Below are positions 1 through 9,595 of a DNA stretch of 64,000 nucleotides, in pieces. The position numbers and the translations under genes are program-made. The notes beneath the pieces are model-generated. The model was given only the letters and a program-made list of their open reading frames with translations, was not told the origin of the DNA and did no database searches. This stretch comes from Thioclava sediminum. GTDB taxonomy: Bacteria > Pseudomonadota > Alphaproteobacteria > Rhodobacterales > Rhodobacteraceae. Where the stretch lies: the NCBI RefSeq assembly GCF_002020355.1, contig NZ_MPZV01000004.1, positions 62,001 through 126,000 of the forward strand, written 5' to 3'. The first letter of the stretch is position 1; every line of letters begins with the position of its first letter.

Positions 1-1
1 C

Positions 2-121
2 TCTGCGATCAAGGGCGCGGGGCGCGGCGATATTTTCATTGGCACCGGCATGGACGCCGGACGTATCGCGGGCGCGATCAACGCCAAGGGCCGGATGATC
101 GGCTTGCGGAGGCGCGCATGA
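2..121 (+). CDS. mltA: Murein transglycosylase A, C-terminal end (partial)
   Basis: The reading frame is open from the left edge of the window and ends in TGA at 119-121, so only the last 39 codons are present. The residues AIKGAGRGDIFIGTGMDAG match the end of the 3D (double-psi barrel) domain of MltA, where the family has a GAIKG-R-D-F-G-G pattern containing the catalytic aspartate. MltA is a lytic transglycosylase that cleaves the glycan strand of peptidoglycan in the periplasm. The stop overlaps the ATG of the next gene (ATGA), so the two are translationally coupled. The call rests on a short fragment, but the motif is distinctive. Confidence 0.8.
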   Translation, partial: SAIKGAGRGDIFIGTGMDAGRIAGAINAKGRMIGLRRRA

Positions 122-711
122 GCCGCAAACGCAAACTCAGCCCCGAGGAACGCGCGCTGTGGGATCGCGTGGCGTCGACCACGGAGAATTACCGCCCGAA
201 AAAGGCCGATCCCGCCGAATTAGAGTCTTTTCTGGCGCCCAAACCCAAGCCGAAAACGAGAGCCGAGGGGCTGCGCAGTTTCGAGATGGGCCAGCACGCC
301 AAGCCCTCGCCCAGCCGTCACGATCTGACCCCGGAGCCGGGCGAGCATCTCGCACGTCAGCCCGTCACGATGGACCGCAAGGCGCATAAGGCGATGACGC
401 GCGGCAAGCTGAAGCCCGAAGGCGTGCTCGATCTGCACGGGCTGACATTGGCCGAAGCTCATCCCGAACTAATCCGCTTCATCCTGAATTCACAAAGCCA
501 CGGCAAACGGCTGGTGCTTGTGATCACAGGCAAGGGCAAGCGCGGCGACGATGACGGTCCGATCCCGCGCCGCGTCGGCGTGCTGCGTCATCAGGTGCCG
601 CAATGGCTGCGGATGATGCCGCTCGCGCCCGCCGTCATGCAGATCAACGAGGCGCATCTGAAACATGGCGGCGCGGGCGCCTATTACGTCTACTTGCGCC
701 GGATCCGCTAA
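118..711 (+). CDS. Smr-domain protein
   Basis: A 197-residue protein. The first ~95 residues are basic and low in complexity. A Smr domain follows, with the LDLHG motif at about residues 105-109, then the LVLVITGKGKR strand-turn, and ends in a GAYYVYLRR strand. Stand-alone Smr proteins resemble the C-terminal domain of MutS2 and can nick nucleic acids. In MutS2-type and YdaL-type Smr domains the LDLHG histidine region is functionally important. The start overlaps the mltA stop by 4 bp, and the stop overlaps the convergent lipoprotein hydrolase gene by 4 bp. The domain is clear, but the substrate is not known from sequence. Confidence 0.88.
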   Translation: MSRKRKLSPEERALWDRVASTTENYRPKKADPAELESFLAPKPKPKTRAEGLRSFEMGQHAKPSPSRHDLTPEPGEHLARQPVTMDRKAHKAMTRGKLKPEGVLDLHGLTLAEAHPELIRFILNSQSHGKRLVLVITGKGKRGDDDGPIPRRVGVLRHQVPQWLRMMPLAPAVMQINEAHLKHGGAGAYYVYLRRIR

Positions 712-1799
712 CCGCCCGAGATCGGCGCGAGGATGATCTGCGTCGTATTCTCGACCGTCAGCACCACAGCATCGCCCAGCCCCGTGCGCCCGAACTGTTC
801 TACCTCGAGCACCTCGGCCACTTTCTGCGCGCTGTCGAGCAGCCGGATCAGCGCAGGCGAGGTGACGACGTTGAAATGCCCGTCGCCTGTGTTGAAGGCC
901 GAGACGTTGATCAGCGTCACCTTGTAATGCGCGATGCTGGAGACGTCTTCCAGATTGCCCAGCCGGTCGCGCTTGCCCGACAGCCGCGCCGAGAGTTGCA
1001 GCGCGCGATCCTTCGCGGAGGTGAAGATGATGAACGGCTGCGGCAGCGCGCCGATCGCGTCGGCCTGCGTCTTGAACACATCCACCGCGATGTCCGGCGA
1101 GATCAGGACCACCCCGGAAATCGTCGAAAATCGACCCTGTTTCTGCGCAATCGCCTCCTGACGCAGCACCTCCATCACCAGTTCCGCGCCCAGCGAATGC
1201 CCCACGATCAGGATGCGTTTCGCCCCGGCCGCGTTTAGATCGTCGATCAATTTCTCCAGCCCGTCGCGCGCGAACAGCACCGAATCCCGGTCATAGGCAT
1301 AGCCCAGCACATTCGCCCGCGACGGCCAGGAATAATGCACGAGCACGCCAGGCAGATCGAAATCCGCGCCCATCTGCGCCATCCGGTACAGCCCCTCGGC
1401 GAAGGAGTTGTTGAAGCCGTGGACGAACAGCACCGCCTGCCCGTCATGTTTGCGCAGCGCCGTGCGCAGCTCCGACTGGAACGCAGGGCGCTTCATGTCG
1501 ATTTCGGATTGCGAGACGAGGAATTGCTTGTCCGGGTCGACCGGCGAGGTGTCGGTCATCGGATAGGCGATCTCGGCCACCTCGCGGTCCGGGGGCGTCG
1601 CGACGTCGAAACGTGCGAGCCGCAGCTGCTGGCTGCGCGCGGTGCCGAAGGGTTGCCCGGTCTGCGGATCGGGCGCCCGGGTCGAGCCCACGAAAATAGA
1701 CCGCGCATCGGCGACCGGGTGTTCAAGATAGGCAAGCCGCCCACGCGGTGCGCAGGCGGCCAAGCTCAGCATCAAGATCATGATCAGAAACCGCACCAT
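708..1799 (-). CDS. Alpha/beta-hydrolase lipoprotein (DUF900 type)
   Basis: A 363-residue protein. It begins with a hydrophobic segment ending in the lipobox LAAC (Cys near residue 16), so it should be an exported lipoprotein. The body is an alpha/beta-hydrolase: an LFVHGFNNSF oxyanion-hole strand, then the nucleophile elbow GHSLG, with a late SAFNTGDGHF segment that may supply the histidine. This matches the DUF900 family of unknown substrate. It lies 61 bp downstream of hslU on the same strand and may be the last gene of the hslV operon. The chosen ATG is preceded by AAGG about 8 bases upstream. Confidence 0.82.
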   Translation of the reverse strand: MVRFLIMILMLSLAACAPRGRLAYLEHPVADARSIFVGSTRAPDPQTGQPFGTARSQQLRLARFDVATPPDREVAEIAYPMTDTSPVDPDKQFLVSQSEIDMKRPAFQSELRTALRKHDGQAVLFVHGFNNSFAEGLYRMAQMGADFDLPGVLVHYSWPSRANVLGYAYDRDSVLFARDGLEKLIDDLNAAGAKRILIVGHSLGAELVMEVLRQEAIAQKQGRFSTISGVVLISPDIAVDVFKTQADAIGALPQPFIIFTSAKDRALQLSARLSGKRDRLGNLEDVSSIAHYKVTLINVSAFNTGDGHFNVVTSPALIRLLDSAQKVAEVLEVEQFGRTGLGDAVVLTVENTTQIILAPISGG

Positions 1800-1860
1800 C
1801 GCCCGTGCCTTGCATCCCTCCCGCAGGAGGATACCAGAGCGCGCGCGAGGTGCCAGTGCC

Positions 1861-3168
1861 CTAGAGGACGTAGCGGCTCAAATCGGTGTCGCGGGTCAGA
1901 TCGCCCAGCTCGTTCTCGACGAATTCCGCATCGACGGTGACGCTTTGTCCGCCACGGTCGGGCGCGGTGAAGGACAGCTCCTCGAACACGCGTTCCATGA
2001 CGGTATAGAGCCTTCTCGCACCGATATTCTCGACCGATTGGTTCACCTCCGCCGCGATCCTGGCGAGCGCCGCGATGCCGTCCTCGGTGAAGGCGACCTC
2101 GACCTCTTCGGTCTTCATCAGCGCCTGATATTGCCGGGTCAGCGCGTTGTCGGTCTCCGACAGGATGCGGGTGAAGTCCTGCTCGGTCAGCGCCTGCAGC
2201 TCCACGCGGATCGGCAGACGGCCCTGCAGTTCGGGCAGCAGGTCCGAGGGTTTCGCGATGTGGAACGCGCCCGAGGCGATGAAGAGGATATGATCGGTCT
2301 TCACCGGGCCGAGCTTGGTCGAAACGGTCGTTCCCTCGATCAGCGGCAGCAGGTCGCGCTGCACGCCCTCACGGCTGACATCGGCCCCGCGCGCGTCCGA
2401 GCGCGCCGTGACCTTGTCGATCTCGTCGATGAAGACCATGCCGGAATGCTGCACGGCCTCGAGGGCTGCGGTCTTCACCGTCTCGTCGTCGAGAAGCTTG
2501 TCGGCCTCTTCCGAGATCAGCGTCTCGTAGCTCTCCGAGACCGTCATCTTGCGCCGCGTGGTGCGGTTGCCGCCGAAGGCTTTGAACAGGTCCTGAAGAC
2601 CCTGCATCTGCTGCTCCATGCCCGGCTGGCCGCCCATCATCCCGAGCGGCATGCCGCCGGACTGATCGGCCACGTCCAGCTCGATGATCTTGTCGTCGAG
2701 CTCTCCATCACGCAGCTTCTTGCGGAACATCTCGCGGGTGCTTTCGCGCGCATCGGTGCCGGCGAGCGCGGCGATCACGCGATCCTCGGCGGCCTGATGC
2801 GCCTTCGCCTTCACCTCTTCGCGCATGTAGTCGCGGGTCTGAACCATCGCGACATCGGCCAGATCGCGGATGATCTGCTCCACGTCACGCCCGACATAGC
2901 CCACTTCGGTGAACTTCGTCGCCTCGACCTTCAGGAAGGGCGCGCGGGCCAGCTTCGCCAGACGGCGCGAGATCTCGGTCTTGCCGACGCCGGTCGGGCC
3001 GATCATCAGGATGTTCTTCGGATAAACCTCTTCGCGCAGATCGTCGGGCAGTTGCTGGCGGCGCCAACGGTTGCGCAGCGCAACGGCGACGGCGCGCTTG
3101 GCGTCCTTCTGGCCGATGATGAAACGGTCGAGTTCCGAGACGATTTCGCGGGGGGTCAGATCGGTCAT
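1861..3168 (-). CDS. hslU: ATP-dependent protease ATPase subunit HslU
   Basis: A 435-residue AAA+ unfoldase, the usual family length. Walker A is GPTGVGKT at residues 57-64. Walker B is in VFIDEIDK, followed by the sensor region. It carries the I domain (residues ~110-240) and ends in DLSRYVL, close to the conserved HslU C-terminus that inserts into HslV. HslU hexamers unfold substrates and feed them to the HslV peptidase chamber. The Shine-Dalgarno GGAG lies over the stop of the upstream membrane-protein gene (TAA at 3172-3174), so the two genes are coupled. hslV is two genes upstream, separated by that membrane-protein gene. Confidence 0.98.
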   Translation of the reverse strand: MTDLTPREIVSELDRFIIGQKDAKRAVAVALRNRWRRQQLPDDLREEVYPKNILMIGPTGVGKTEISRRLAKLARAPFLKVEATKFTEVGYVGRDVEQIIRDLADVAMVQTRDYMREEVKAKAHQAAEDRVIAALAGTDARESTREMFRKKLRDGELDDKIIELDVADQSGGMPLGMMGGQPGMEQQMQGLQDLFKAFGGNRTTRRKMTVSESYETLISEEADKLLDDETVKTAALEAVQHSGMVFIDEIDKVTARSDARGADVSREGVQRDLLPLIEGTTVSTKLGPVKTDHILFIASGAFHIAKPSDLLPELQGRLPIRVELQALTEQDFTRILSETDNALTRQYQALMKTEEVEVAFTEDGIAALARIAAEVNQSVENIGARRLYTVMERVFEELSFTAPDRGGQSVTVDAEFVENELGDLTRDTDLSRYVL

Positions 3169-3171
3169 GGA

Positions 3172-4233
3172 TTACTCCGTGGCATAGGGCGGCAGGCGAT
3201 GCTTGCCGGGAAAATTGGGAAGCGCGCGCATCAGGCGCGTGCGCAGCTCGGTCCAGAAGGAGCCGAGCGCGGTGAGAAAGAGGCCGATCAGGATCAGCGT
3301 GATCCACCAGCTACGCGGATCGGCAGCGTCACCGAAAGCGTAGAAGCTGAGAAAGATCATGTAGCCGATCCCGGCCGTGAAGAAGGAGCGCCGGTCGATG
3401 ATCAGCGCCAGCGCGGCGAAGACGGCCAAGGTTGCGAGCAGCAGCACATAGCCCGTCCCCGGCCCCATCTTGTAGAAGGTCAGCGCGAGCGTGTTGACCA
3501 GCGCGGGGGCTGCCAGAACGTGCAGCCAGAAGCCCGAGGCCGATTGGCGACCCAGACGATGCGGGTCGCGCATGTCGAACCAGATGCCGCCTGCGAGCGC
3601 CAGAAGCCCGAAGACCAGCATCGCGAGCGACAGCGCCGAGCCGTTCGACAGATCGAACAGATCGACCGTCTGAGAAATCGGCGCTTCGGGGTCGAAGCCT
3701 TTCGCGAAAGACAGAAGCAGGCCCAGCCCGCAAAGCCCCACGAGGAACATCGAGAACGGCACCCGGTAGCGCAGGAACCATGCGATCAGCGCGACGGCGG
3801 TCGCGACCAGCGCGAGATCGAAGTTGGGCGCCTCGGCGATGAAGCGCATCCCGAGGATCGGAATGCCGAGGAAGCTCGCCAGCACCGCCCCGCCCAGCGT
3901 GAGCGTCAGCAGGATCGAAGGCAGCACCATGCGGCGCTTGCGGGTGAAATATTCCCCCAGCAGCGCAATCAGCGGGATCAGCATCGCGTAACCCAGCTTG
4001 CCGCCCGCGAAGAGGAGGAAGCCGAACGACCCCGTGATCAGGATGCCAAGACCCACCGTCACGAAGATTTCGGCGAAGCCTTTAAACAGTTCGAACGGTT
4101 CGTCCTCGGCCGGAAGGGCCGCGCGACCGGCGAGGCGGTTGCTCGCCAGCGCCATCACGGACGCGGCCTGCGCCTCGTTGATATGGCCAGCCGCGACCGC
4201 CGCGCGCAGATCGTCGCGCGTCAGCTCAGCCAC
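3172..4233 (-). CDS. Polytopic membrane protein between hslV and hslU (DUF2157-like)
   Basis: A 353-residue protein translated from a GTG start. After a short soluble N-terminus (the segment around [12 protein letters not shown] resembles the start of DUF2157 proteins) there are about ten hydrophobic segments, beginning at [19 protein letters not shown] and ending at [19 protein letters not shown]. No catalytic or transporter motif stands out. The start overlaps the hslV stop by 8 bp and the stop lies 3 bp from the hslU ATG. It is therefore embedded in the hslV-hslU transcript. The function is unknown. An involvement in membrane-linked proteolysis would be a guess from position only. Confidence 0.75.
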   Translation of the reverse strand: MAELTRDDLRAAVAAGHINEAQAASVMALASNRLAGRAALPAEDEPFELFKGFAEIFVTVGLGILITGSFGFLLFAGGKLGYAMLIPLIALLGEYFTRKRRMVLPSILLTLTLGGAVLASFLGIPILGMRFIAEAPNFDLALVATAVALIAWFLRYRVPFSMFLVGLCGLGLLLSFAKGFDPEAPISQTVDLFDLSNGSALSLAMLVFGLLALAGGIWFDMRDPHRLGRQSASGFWLHVLAAPALVNTLALTFYKMGPGTGYVLLLATLAVFAALALIIDRRSFFTAGIGYMIFLSFYAFGDAADPRSWWITLILIGLFLTALGSFWTELRTRLMRALPNFPGKHRLPPYATE

Positions 4234-4783
4234 CGATGCTCTCCACCGTCAGGTTGCCATTGGTGTAGACGCAGATGTCCGAAGCGATCGCCATCGCCTT
4301 TCGCGCGACCGCCTCGGCGTCGAGATCGGTTTCCATCAGCCCACGGGCCGCAGCGAGGGCGAAGTTGCCGCCCGAGCCGATCGCGGCGATGCCATGTTCC
4401 GGCTCCAACACGTCACCCGCGCCGGTCAGGACATAGAGATCCTTGCCATCGGTCACGATCAGCATCGCTTCGAGATTGCGCAGGTATTTGTCCATGCGCC
4501 AATCCTTCGCCAGCTCCACGCAGCCGCGCATCAGCTGACCGGGCGAGGCTTCGAGCTTCTTCTCGAGCCGCTCCAGCAGGGTGAACGCATCCGCGGTCGA
4601 GCCTGCGAAGCCCGCCACAATGTCGTGACCGCCGGGGCTCAAGCGGCGCACCTTGCGCGCCGAGCCCTTGATGACGGTCTGGCCAAGGCTGACCTGCCCG
4701 TCGCCCGCGACCACCACTTTACCACCCTTGCGGATGCCGATGATCGTTGTGCCGTGCCAGCCCGGGAATTTCTCTTCGGCCAT
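4226..4783 (-). CDS. hslV: ATP-dependent protease peptidase subunit HslV
   Basis: A 185-residue Ntn hydrolase related to proteasome beta subunits. The start at 4783 ([14 protein letters not shown]) was chosen over a longer frame because it gives the family length and has AGGAG-type bases just upstream. The catalytic N-terminal threonine should be Thr12, exposed by removing the 11-residue propeptide ending in WHG. That extension is typical of alphaproteobacterial HslV, whereas E. coli HslV loses only Met. GDGQVS and [13 protein letters not shown] are conserved HslV blocks. It is the first gene of an operon with the membrane-protein gene and hslU. Confidence 0.97.
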   Translation of the reverse strand: MAEEKFPGWHGTTIIGIRKGGKVVVAGDGQVSLGQTVIKGSARKVRRLSPGGHDIVAGFAGSTADAFTLLERLEKKLEASPGQLMRGCVELAKDWRMDKYLRNLEAMLIVTDGKDLYVLTGAGDVLEPEHGIAAIGSGGNFALAAARGLMETDLDAEAVARKAMAIASDICVYTNGNLTVESIGG

Positions 4784-4876
4784 GTTAGTCCTCCGTTTGC
4801 GCCAAAGATATGTAACCCGCAGGCCGGGGCTGCAACCCCGCTTGCCGGTGCGTGAGCCTGCGGCTAGCGTCACCGC

Positions 4877-5782
4877 ATGAGCGCGCAGCACCTTTCGATC
4901 TATCTCGATGACTGGATTCTGGAGCAGGTCCGGGCCGGTGAACACAATTTCTTCAAGCGGCTGATCGGAGCGGTGGAGACGGCGGATTGGACCGTCAGCC
5001 TGCATCGGACAGGCCCCGAGGCGCGCGCAGCGGCCCCTGCCCGCGAAGGCTATGCGCTTTACCGGATGGAGCCGCCGACCCATGCGCGGGCGCTGACCTG
5101 CCGACGGACCTATGTGGGGGCGTTCTGGCATGTCGAGACGGAGGCGGAGCGGTGGGATTGGCCGGTCGCTCAGGCGGCCTTCGATGCCGATGAAGTGGAC
5201 GGGGAGGCCGCCGCGCAATTCTTCTTTTCCACGCGAAATAGGCTCTATCCCGGCGTAAAACCGTCCGATGAGGAGGATCTGGCCTTCATTCCGCTGCAAG
5301 GGCGACTGCTGGATCACCGCTCGTTCCAGTCGGTGAGCCCGGTGCAGATGATCGAGGAAGTGCTGGCCCGACATTCCGGCCCGGTCGTGGCCACGCTGCA
5401 CCCCAACGAGGACTACACAGCACGCGAAATCGAGGCGTTGGAGGCGATCGCGGCCCGCTACTCGCGCTTTCGCTTCCAGTCAGGTGGCTCGCCCGAGCTG
5501 CTGCGCCGCTGTCGCTTCGTCGCCACGCAAAATAGTGCGCTCGCCCTCGAAGGGTTCTTCCTGCGCAAACCGGCGATCCTGTTCGGCCTGTCGGATTTCC
5601 ACCACATCGCGGGATCGGTGCCGCGCGAAGGGATCGAGGCCGCTTTCGCCAAATTGCGCGAGACGCCGCCGGTCGCTCGCTACCTCTATTGGTTCCTGCA
5701 GCTGCAATCGCTGAACGCCGGCCGCCCCGAATTCGAAGACCGCCTGCGTGCCCGGCTGCGCCATTTCGGCTGGCCGATATGA
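4877..5782 (+). CDS. Capsule-polysaccharide-synthase-like protein (KpsC/KpsS-type fold, unassigned)
   Basis: A 301-residue soluble protein transcribed on its own between two minus-strand operons. No family signature is certain. The C-terminal third ([20 protein letters not shown] followed by LFGLSDFH) resembles the block in KpsC/KpsS capsule synthases where a T-x-N-S segment and a KP-x-x-FG strand form the nucleotide-sugar site of a GT-B-like domain. [12 protein letters not shown] earlier could be the matching HP segment. There are no membrane segments or signal peptide. No other capsule genes are nearby, so a glycan role is inference only. It ends directly in front of a bidirectional terminator shared with trxA. 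Confidence 0.6.
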   Translation: MSAQHLSIYLDDWILEQVRAGEHNFFKRLIGAVETADWTVSLHRTGPEARAAAPAREGYALYRMEPPTHARALTCRRTYVGAFWHVETEAERWDWPVAQAAFDADEVDGEAAAQFFFSTRNRLYPGVKPSDEEDLAFIPLQGRLLDHRSFQSVSPVQMIEEVLARHSGPVVATLHPNEDYTAREIEALEAIAARYSRFRFQSGGSPELLRRCRFVATQNSALALEGFFLRKPAILFGLSDFHHIAGSVPREGIEAAFAKLRETPPVARYLYWFLQLQSLNAGRPEFEDRLRARLRHFGWPI

Positions 5783-5808
5783 AAAAAGGCGCCCGAGGGC
5801 GCCCTTTT
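5783..5808. terminator. Bidirectional intrinsic terminator between the capsule-like gene and trxA
   Basis: A run of A (5782-5787) is followed by the stem GGCGCC (5788-5793), the loop CGAG, the stem GGCGCC (5798-5803), then CTTTT. The A-run and T-run make it usable from both strands, which suits the two convergent genes flanking it. Confidence 0.85.
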
Positions 5809-5829
5809 CCGTCAAACCTGATCCGCGGA

Positions 5830-6150
5830 TCAGATCGATTCGTTGATCCAGCTTTGCAGCGCCGCTTTCGGGGCTGCGCCGATTTTGTTCGAGACGACCT
5901 CGCCATCCTTGAACAGGAACAGGGCGGGGATGCCACGAACGCCCAGCGTCGCCGGGCTGTCGGGGTTCTCGTCGACGTTCACTTTCACGACCTTGATCTT
6001 GCCCGACATTTCCTGGGCAATCTCTTCGAGCGACGGGCCGATCATGCGGCAGGGGCCGCACCATTCAGCCCAGAAATCCACCACGACGGGAACGTCGGAC
6101 TTGCGCACTTCTTCGTCGAAAGTGGCGTCGGTAACAGCAACGGTAGCCAT
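5830..6150 (-). CDS. trxA: Thioredoxin 1
   Basis: A 106-residue thioredoxin with the WCGPC redox site (Cys31 and Cys34) in [13 protein letters not shown]. The cis-proline block is [10 protein letters not shown]. It donates electrons to ribonucleotide reductase, PAPS reductase and methionine sulfoxide reductases in the cytoplasm. It is the last gene of the addBA run, 55 bp after addA, but probably also has its own promoter given its abundance in most cells. A GGAGG-type ribosome binding site precedes the ATG, and the shared terminator lies just downstream. Confidence 0.98.
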   Translation of the reverse strand: MATVAVTDATFDEEVRKSDVPVVVDFWAEWCGPCRMIGPSLEEIAQEMSGKIKVVKVNVDENPDSPATLGVRGIPALFLFKDGEVVSNKIGAAPKAALQSWINESI

Positions 6151-6205
6151 GTCAGCCTCCTGAATATTGGGTCGGCAAGGAAGGTAAGTTCCGCCCCCGT
6201 CGGCG

Positions 6206-9200
6206 TCAAGATACAGTGGGCGTGCGCAAGCTCCCGTCTAGCTGTGCATCTGCGAGCGGCATGATCGTTCCGTCCTGCGTCCACAGGATCGCGCAGGTGA
6301 TGCAGCGTCCGGGGTGAATTTGCCGCAATGCCGCGCGATAGGCGGCCATCTGTCGCACGATCCCTTCGGGCACCTGATCGGGCGACGCTGGGACGATGCG
6401 GTTGGATTTGTAGTCGAGCACGTGAACACCCTCGGCATCGATCCGCAGACGGTCGATGAAGCCGTGAATTCGCTGGCCGCCGAATTCCTCCAGCGCGGCG
6501 GTGATCTCTACCTCGGCCAGACAGTCCGGCCCCAGCCAAGCCGCCATGCCCGGCGCTTCGAGAACGCGGATCGCTTCGGCCAAAACAGGCTCTATTTCAC
6601 CCGGAAGCAGCGCATCTTCGCCCTCGGACAGCAAGAGTTCGGCAAGGTCTTCCCACTGGTCGCGCGGCCGTTCCGGCAGATGTTCGAGAAGCCGGTGCAG
6701 GTTGCGCCCGTGACGCAGCGCCTCGTCTTCGTCGATCACCTCGCCATCGCCGAACAGAGCCTTCGCCCCGCCCAGATCGGAGGGCGAAAGCGGACGCAGC
6801 GGAGGCTCGACGGCAGCGGCGGGGGTGAGGCTCCATGCGGGCAGTTCCGTCCGCGTGACTTCCAGCGCAGCCGCTGGCGCAAGTGCGTTCACCGGCCAAG
6901 CCCCGGTTGCGTGGCGGGGATATTCGCCAAGCTCCTGTAACGGCTTCGAAAGCCCCGTGACGTCCTCGGTCCCGGCAGCTTCGAGGCCTGATTTCATCCG
7001 GCTATACCAGGTCTCGTCGCCCTCGCCGACCTCGCCCGCTGCGGCCACGATCAGCCATTTCTCCGCCCGCGTCATCGCAACGTAGAGAAGCCGCTGCGCC
7101 TCTTCCGCCCGGGCGGTCGTCTCCTTCCCTGCGGCGGAAAGCTGGGCCTCCGGCGCGTCCGGCGCTGGCTGGCGCAGCCCAGCGACGCCATTGTCCAAAC
7201 GCAGGATTTTAGGCGGGTTAGGCTCTTTTTTCTTCGCCGTATCGGGCAATATCACGATCGGCGCTTCCAACCCTTTCGAGCCGTGAACCGTCATCACCCG
7301 GATCGCGCGCCCTGCCCCGTCCAGCTGCCGCTTCACCTGCACATCATCCGCATCGAGCCAGCCGAGGAACCCGGTCAGGCTCGGCACTTCATTGCGCTCG
7401 AACGCCAGCGCCTGCGAAATCAGTTCGTCGATCCCGTCCTCCGCCTCGGGGCCAAGCCGCGCCAGAAGCCGCTCGCGCCCGCCATGCCGGGTCAGCAGGC
7501 GTTCGATCAGCTCGAAGGGCCGCAGGAAATCGGAATTGTCGCGCAGATCCTTCAGCATCTCCTGCGTGTCGGGCCGCATCTCACCGCGCCGGAGCGCCTC
7601 CCAGAGATAGCCCTTCCGGGGCTGCGCCAGCTGATAGAGCTCCTGCTCGGACCAGTTCAAAAGCGGCGAGCGCAACGCCTCCGCCAGCGACAGATCGTCC
7701 TCGGGCGTCGCGAGGAAGCTCAGCAGCGAGCGGATGTCGCGCACCGCAAGCTCCGCCCCGAGCTTCAGGCGATCCGCCCCCGCGACGGCAAGGCCGATCG
7801 ACTTGCAGGCGCGAATGATCTCGGAAAACAGCTCCGAGCGCCGCCGCACGAGGATCAGGAAATCGCCCTCATGCACCGGGCGCGCGCCGCCGGGCGCCTC
7901 GTGATCGGGGATTTGCACCCCCTGCGCGATCATCGTGGAAATCTCGGCGGCGATCATGCGCGACAGCTGAGAAATCGCCGATTCCGCGCTCGTCAGATCG
8001 ACCGGGCTTTCCCAATCGTCCTCGTCATCCACCTTCACCGACTCGATCGCGGGCCACAGATCGACGCGGCCCGGAAGCGCCTCGTGGAAGGCGATATGCG
8101 AGGGCGCGCCGCCCAGGCCCTGCTCGGCCCCGCGCGCAAAAGCGAGGTCCACGGAACGCAGCACGGCGGCGGACGATCGGAAGGAATGCTCCAGCTCCAG
8201 CGGAGAGAGCGCGCGACCGATATCCGCGAATTTTCGGGCGAAATGGGCGCGCATTTCCTCGAATTGCTGAAGATCGGCCCCTTGGAAGGAATAGATCGAC
8301 TGCTTGCGGTCGCCGACCACAAACAGCGTGCGCTCGCCCTTATGCGCGCCTTCGCCGGAGGTGAATTCCTCGGCGATCCGCTCGATCACCCGCCATTGCC
8401 GGGGGCTCGTGTCCTGCGCCTCGTCGACGAGGATGTGGTCGATCCCGCCATCGAGACGGAACAGCACCCATTGCGCCACCGACGGCTCATCGAGCAGCGC
8501 CGCCGCGCGGTCGATCAGATCGTCGAAATCGAGCCAGCCGCGCGCGGCTTTATAGGCGTCGAGCCGCGGCAGGAAGACCTGCGCAAAGCGGTGCAACGCA
8601 TGGGCGCGCTTGGCCGCGACGAAGGCGAGACGGCGGGGGCGGTTCTCGGAGACGCGCTCGGACAGATCGGACAGCGCCGCCATCGTGCCGTCGCCCAGCG
8701 ATTTGGCGAGCGCCTTGGTGGCGACCTTGTCGAGCTTGGGCTGATAGGGCGGGCCGTCTTTCGGTTTCTTGACGCAAAGCACGTCTTCCAGAGCCTGCAC
8801 CGAGGCGAGATCGCGGTCACGCGCCGCCGCCAACCCTGCGCCGACGCGCTGGTCGTTCTTGGAACTCGCGAGGAACGCAGGCGCGACCTCGCGGATCATC
8901 TTCAGATCGCCGTCGTCGAAGACCTCAGACAGCAGCGTCTCTTCGGTCATGTCCCGTGGCAGATCGTAGGCTTCCAGCAGATCGGGCAAGCCCAGGTCGC
9001 CTGAAAAACCGACCCTATTCCGGCTTATATCGGCTGCGAGGGCCGTCAGGTCCTCACCGGAATAGACGCCGAGCAACGCATCGAGCCGGTCGCAATCCGA
9101 GCCGGTCGCGATCTCCTCGAGGATATCCTCGCGCATCAATTCCCCAGCGCGGTCGTCCATCTCGGAAAAGCCCGGCGAGACTTTCGCCTCGAGCGGGAAG

Positions 9201-9595
9201 CGGCGCAGCAACCCCGCACAGAAGGCGTGGATCGTCTGGATCTTCAGCCCGCCCGGCGTCTCGATCGCCTTGGCGAACAGCCGCCGCGCTTTCGCCAGAT
9301 CCTCGGCAGAGAGCGCCTCATCGGCACCCAGCGCCCTTAGCTTCTCGCGCAGCTTTGCCTCGTCCATCATCGCCCAGCCGCCCAGCAGCCCGAGCAGACG
9401 GTTCTGCATCTCCGCCGCGGCGGCCTTGGTGTAGGTCAGGCACAGGATGCGTTGAGGCTCTGTTCCCGCCAAAAGCATGCGCGCGACGCGGTCGGTCAGC
9501 ACCTTGGTCTTGCCCGACCCCGCATTCGCGGCGAGCCAGACCGAGCTGTCCGGTTGCGAGGCCTGATGCTGTCTTAGGCTGGCCGGATGGGTCAT
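6206..9595 (-). CDS. addA: Double-strand-break repair helicase AddA
   Basis: A 1129-residue UvrD-type helicase-nuclease subunit. Walker A is AGSGKT at residues 25-30. Walker B/DEAQD is in [14 protein letters not shown]. Later helicase motifs include [15 protein letters not shown] and [16 protein letters not shown]. The C-terminus has the RecB-type nuclease motif (HVLDYKSNR). With AddB it processes double-strand ends to the Chi-like recombination signal before RecA loading, the role RecBCD has in E. coli. Its ATG overlaps the addB stop (ATGA). Two copies of the dispersed AAYAG-N3-CTRTT motif lie inside it (9007-9019 and a weaker one at 7217-7229). Confidence 0.95.
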   Translation of the reverse strand: MTHPASLRQHQASQPDSSVWLAANAGSGKTKVLTDRVARMLLAGTEPQRILCLTYTKAAAAEMQNRLLGLLGGWAMMDEAKLREKLRALGADEALSAEDLAKARRLFAKAIETPGGLKIQTIHAFCAGLLRRFPLEAKVSPGFSEMDDRAGELMREDILEEIATGSDCDRLDALLGVYSGEDLTALAADISRNRVGFSGDLGLPDLLEAYDLPRDMTEETLLSEVFDDGDLKMIREVAPAFLASSKNDQRVGAGLAAARDRDLASVQALEDVLCVKKPKDGPPYQPKLDKVATKALAKSLGDGTMAALSDLSERVSENRPRRLAFVAAKRAHALHRFAQVFLPRLDAYKAARGWLDFDDLIDRAAALLDEPSVAQWVLFRLDGGIDHILVDEAQDTSPRQWRVIERIAEEFTSGEGAHKGERTLFVVGDRKQSIYSFQGADLQQFEEMRAHFARKFADIGRALSPLELEHSFRSSAAVLRSVDLAFARGAEQGLGGAPSHIAFHEALPGRVDLWPAIESVKVDDEDDWESPVDLTSAESAISQLSRMIAAEISTMIAQGVQIPDHEAPGGARPVHEGDFLILVRRRSELFSEIIRACKSIGLAVAGADRLKLGAELAVRDIRSLLSFLATPEDDLSLAEALRSPLLNWSEQELYQLAQPRKGYLWEALRRGEMRPDTQEMLKDLRDNSDFLRPFELIERLLTRHGGRERLLARLGPEAEDGIDELISQALAFERNEVPSLTGFLGWLDADDVQVKRQLDGAGRAIRVMTVHGSKGLEAPIVILPDTAKKKEPNPPKILRLDNGVAGLRQPAPDAPEAQLSAAGKETTARAEEAQRLLYVAMTRAEKWLIVAAAGEVGEGDETWYSRMKSGLEAAGTEDVTGLSKPLQELGEYPRHATGAWPVNALAPAAALEVTRTELPAWSLTPAAAVEPPLRPLSPSDLGGAKALFGDGEVIDEDEALRHGRNLHRLLEHLPERPRDQWEDLAELLLSEGEDALLPGEIEPVLAEAIRVLEAPGMAAWLGPDCLAEVEITAALEEFGGQRIHGFIDRLRIDAEGVHVLDYKSNRIVPASPDQVPEGIVRQMAAYRAALRQIHPGRCITCAILWTQDGTIMPLADAQLDGSLRTPTVS

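Noticed and set aside
1780-4584. A 934-codon open frame on the plus strand across hslU, the membrane protein and hslV
   Set aside because: It is antisense to three well-supported genes, is Arg/His/Gln-rich without any domain, and reflects the lack of stops in GC-rich DNA.
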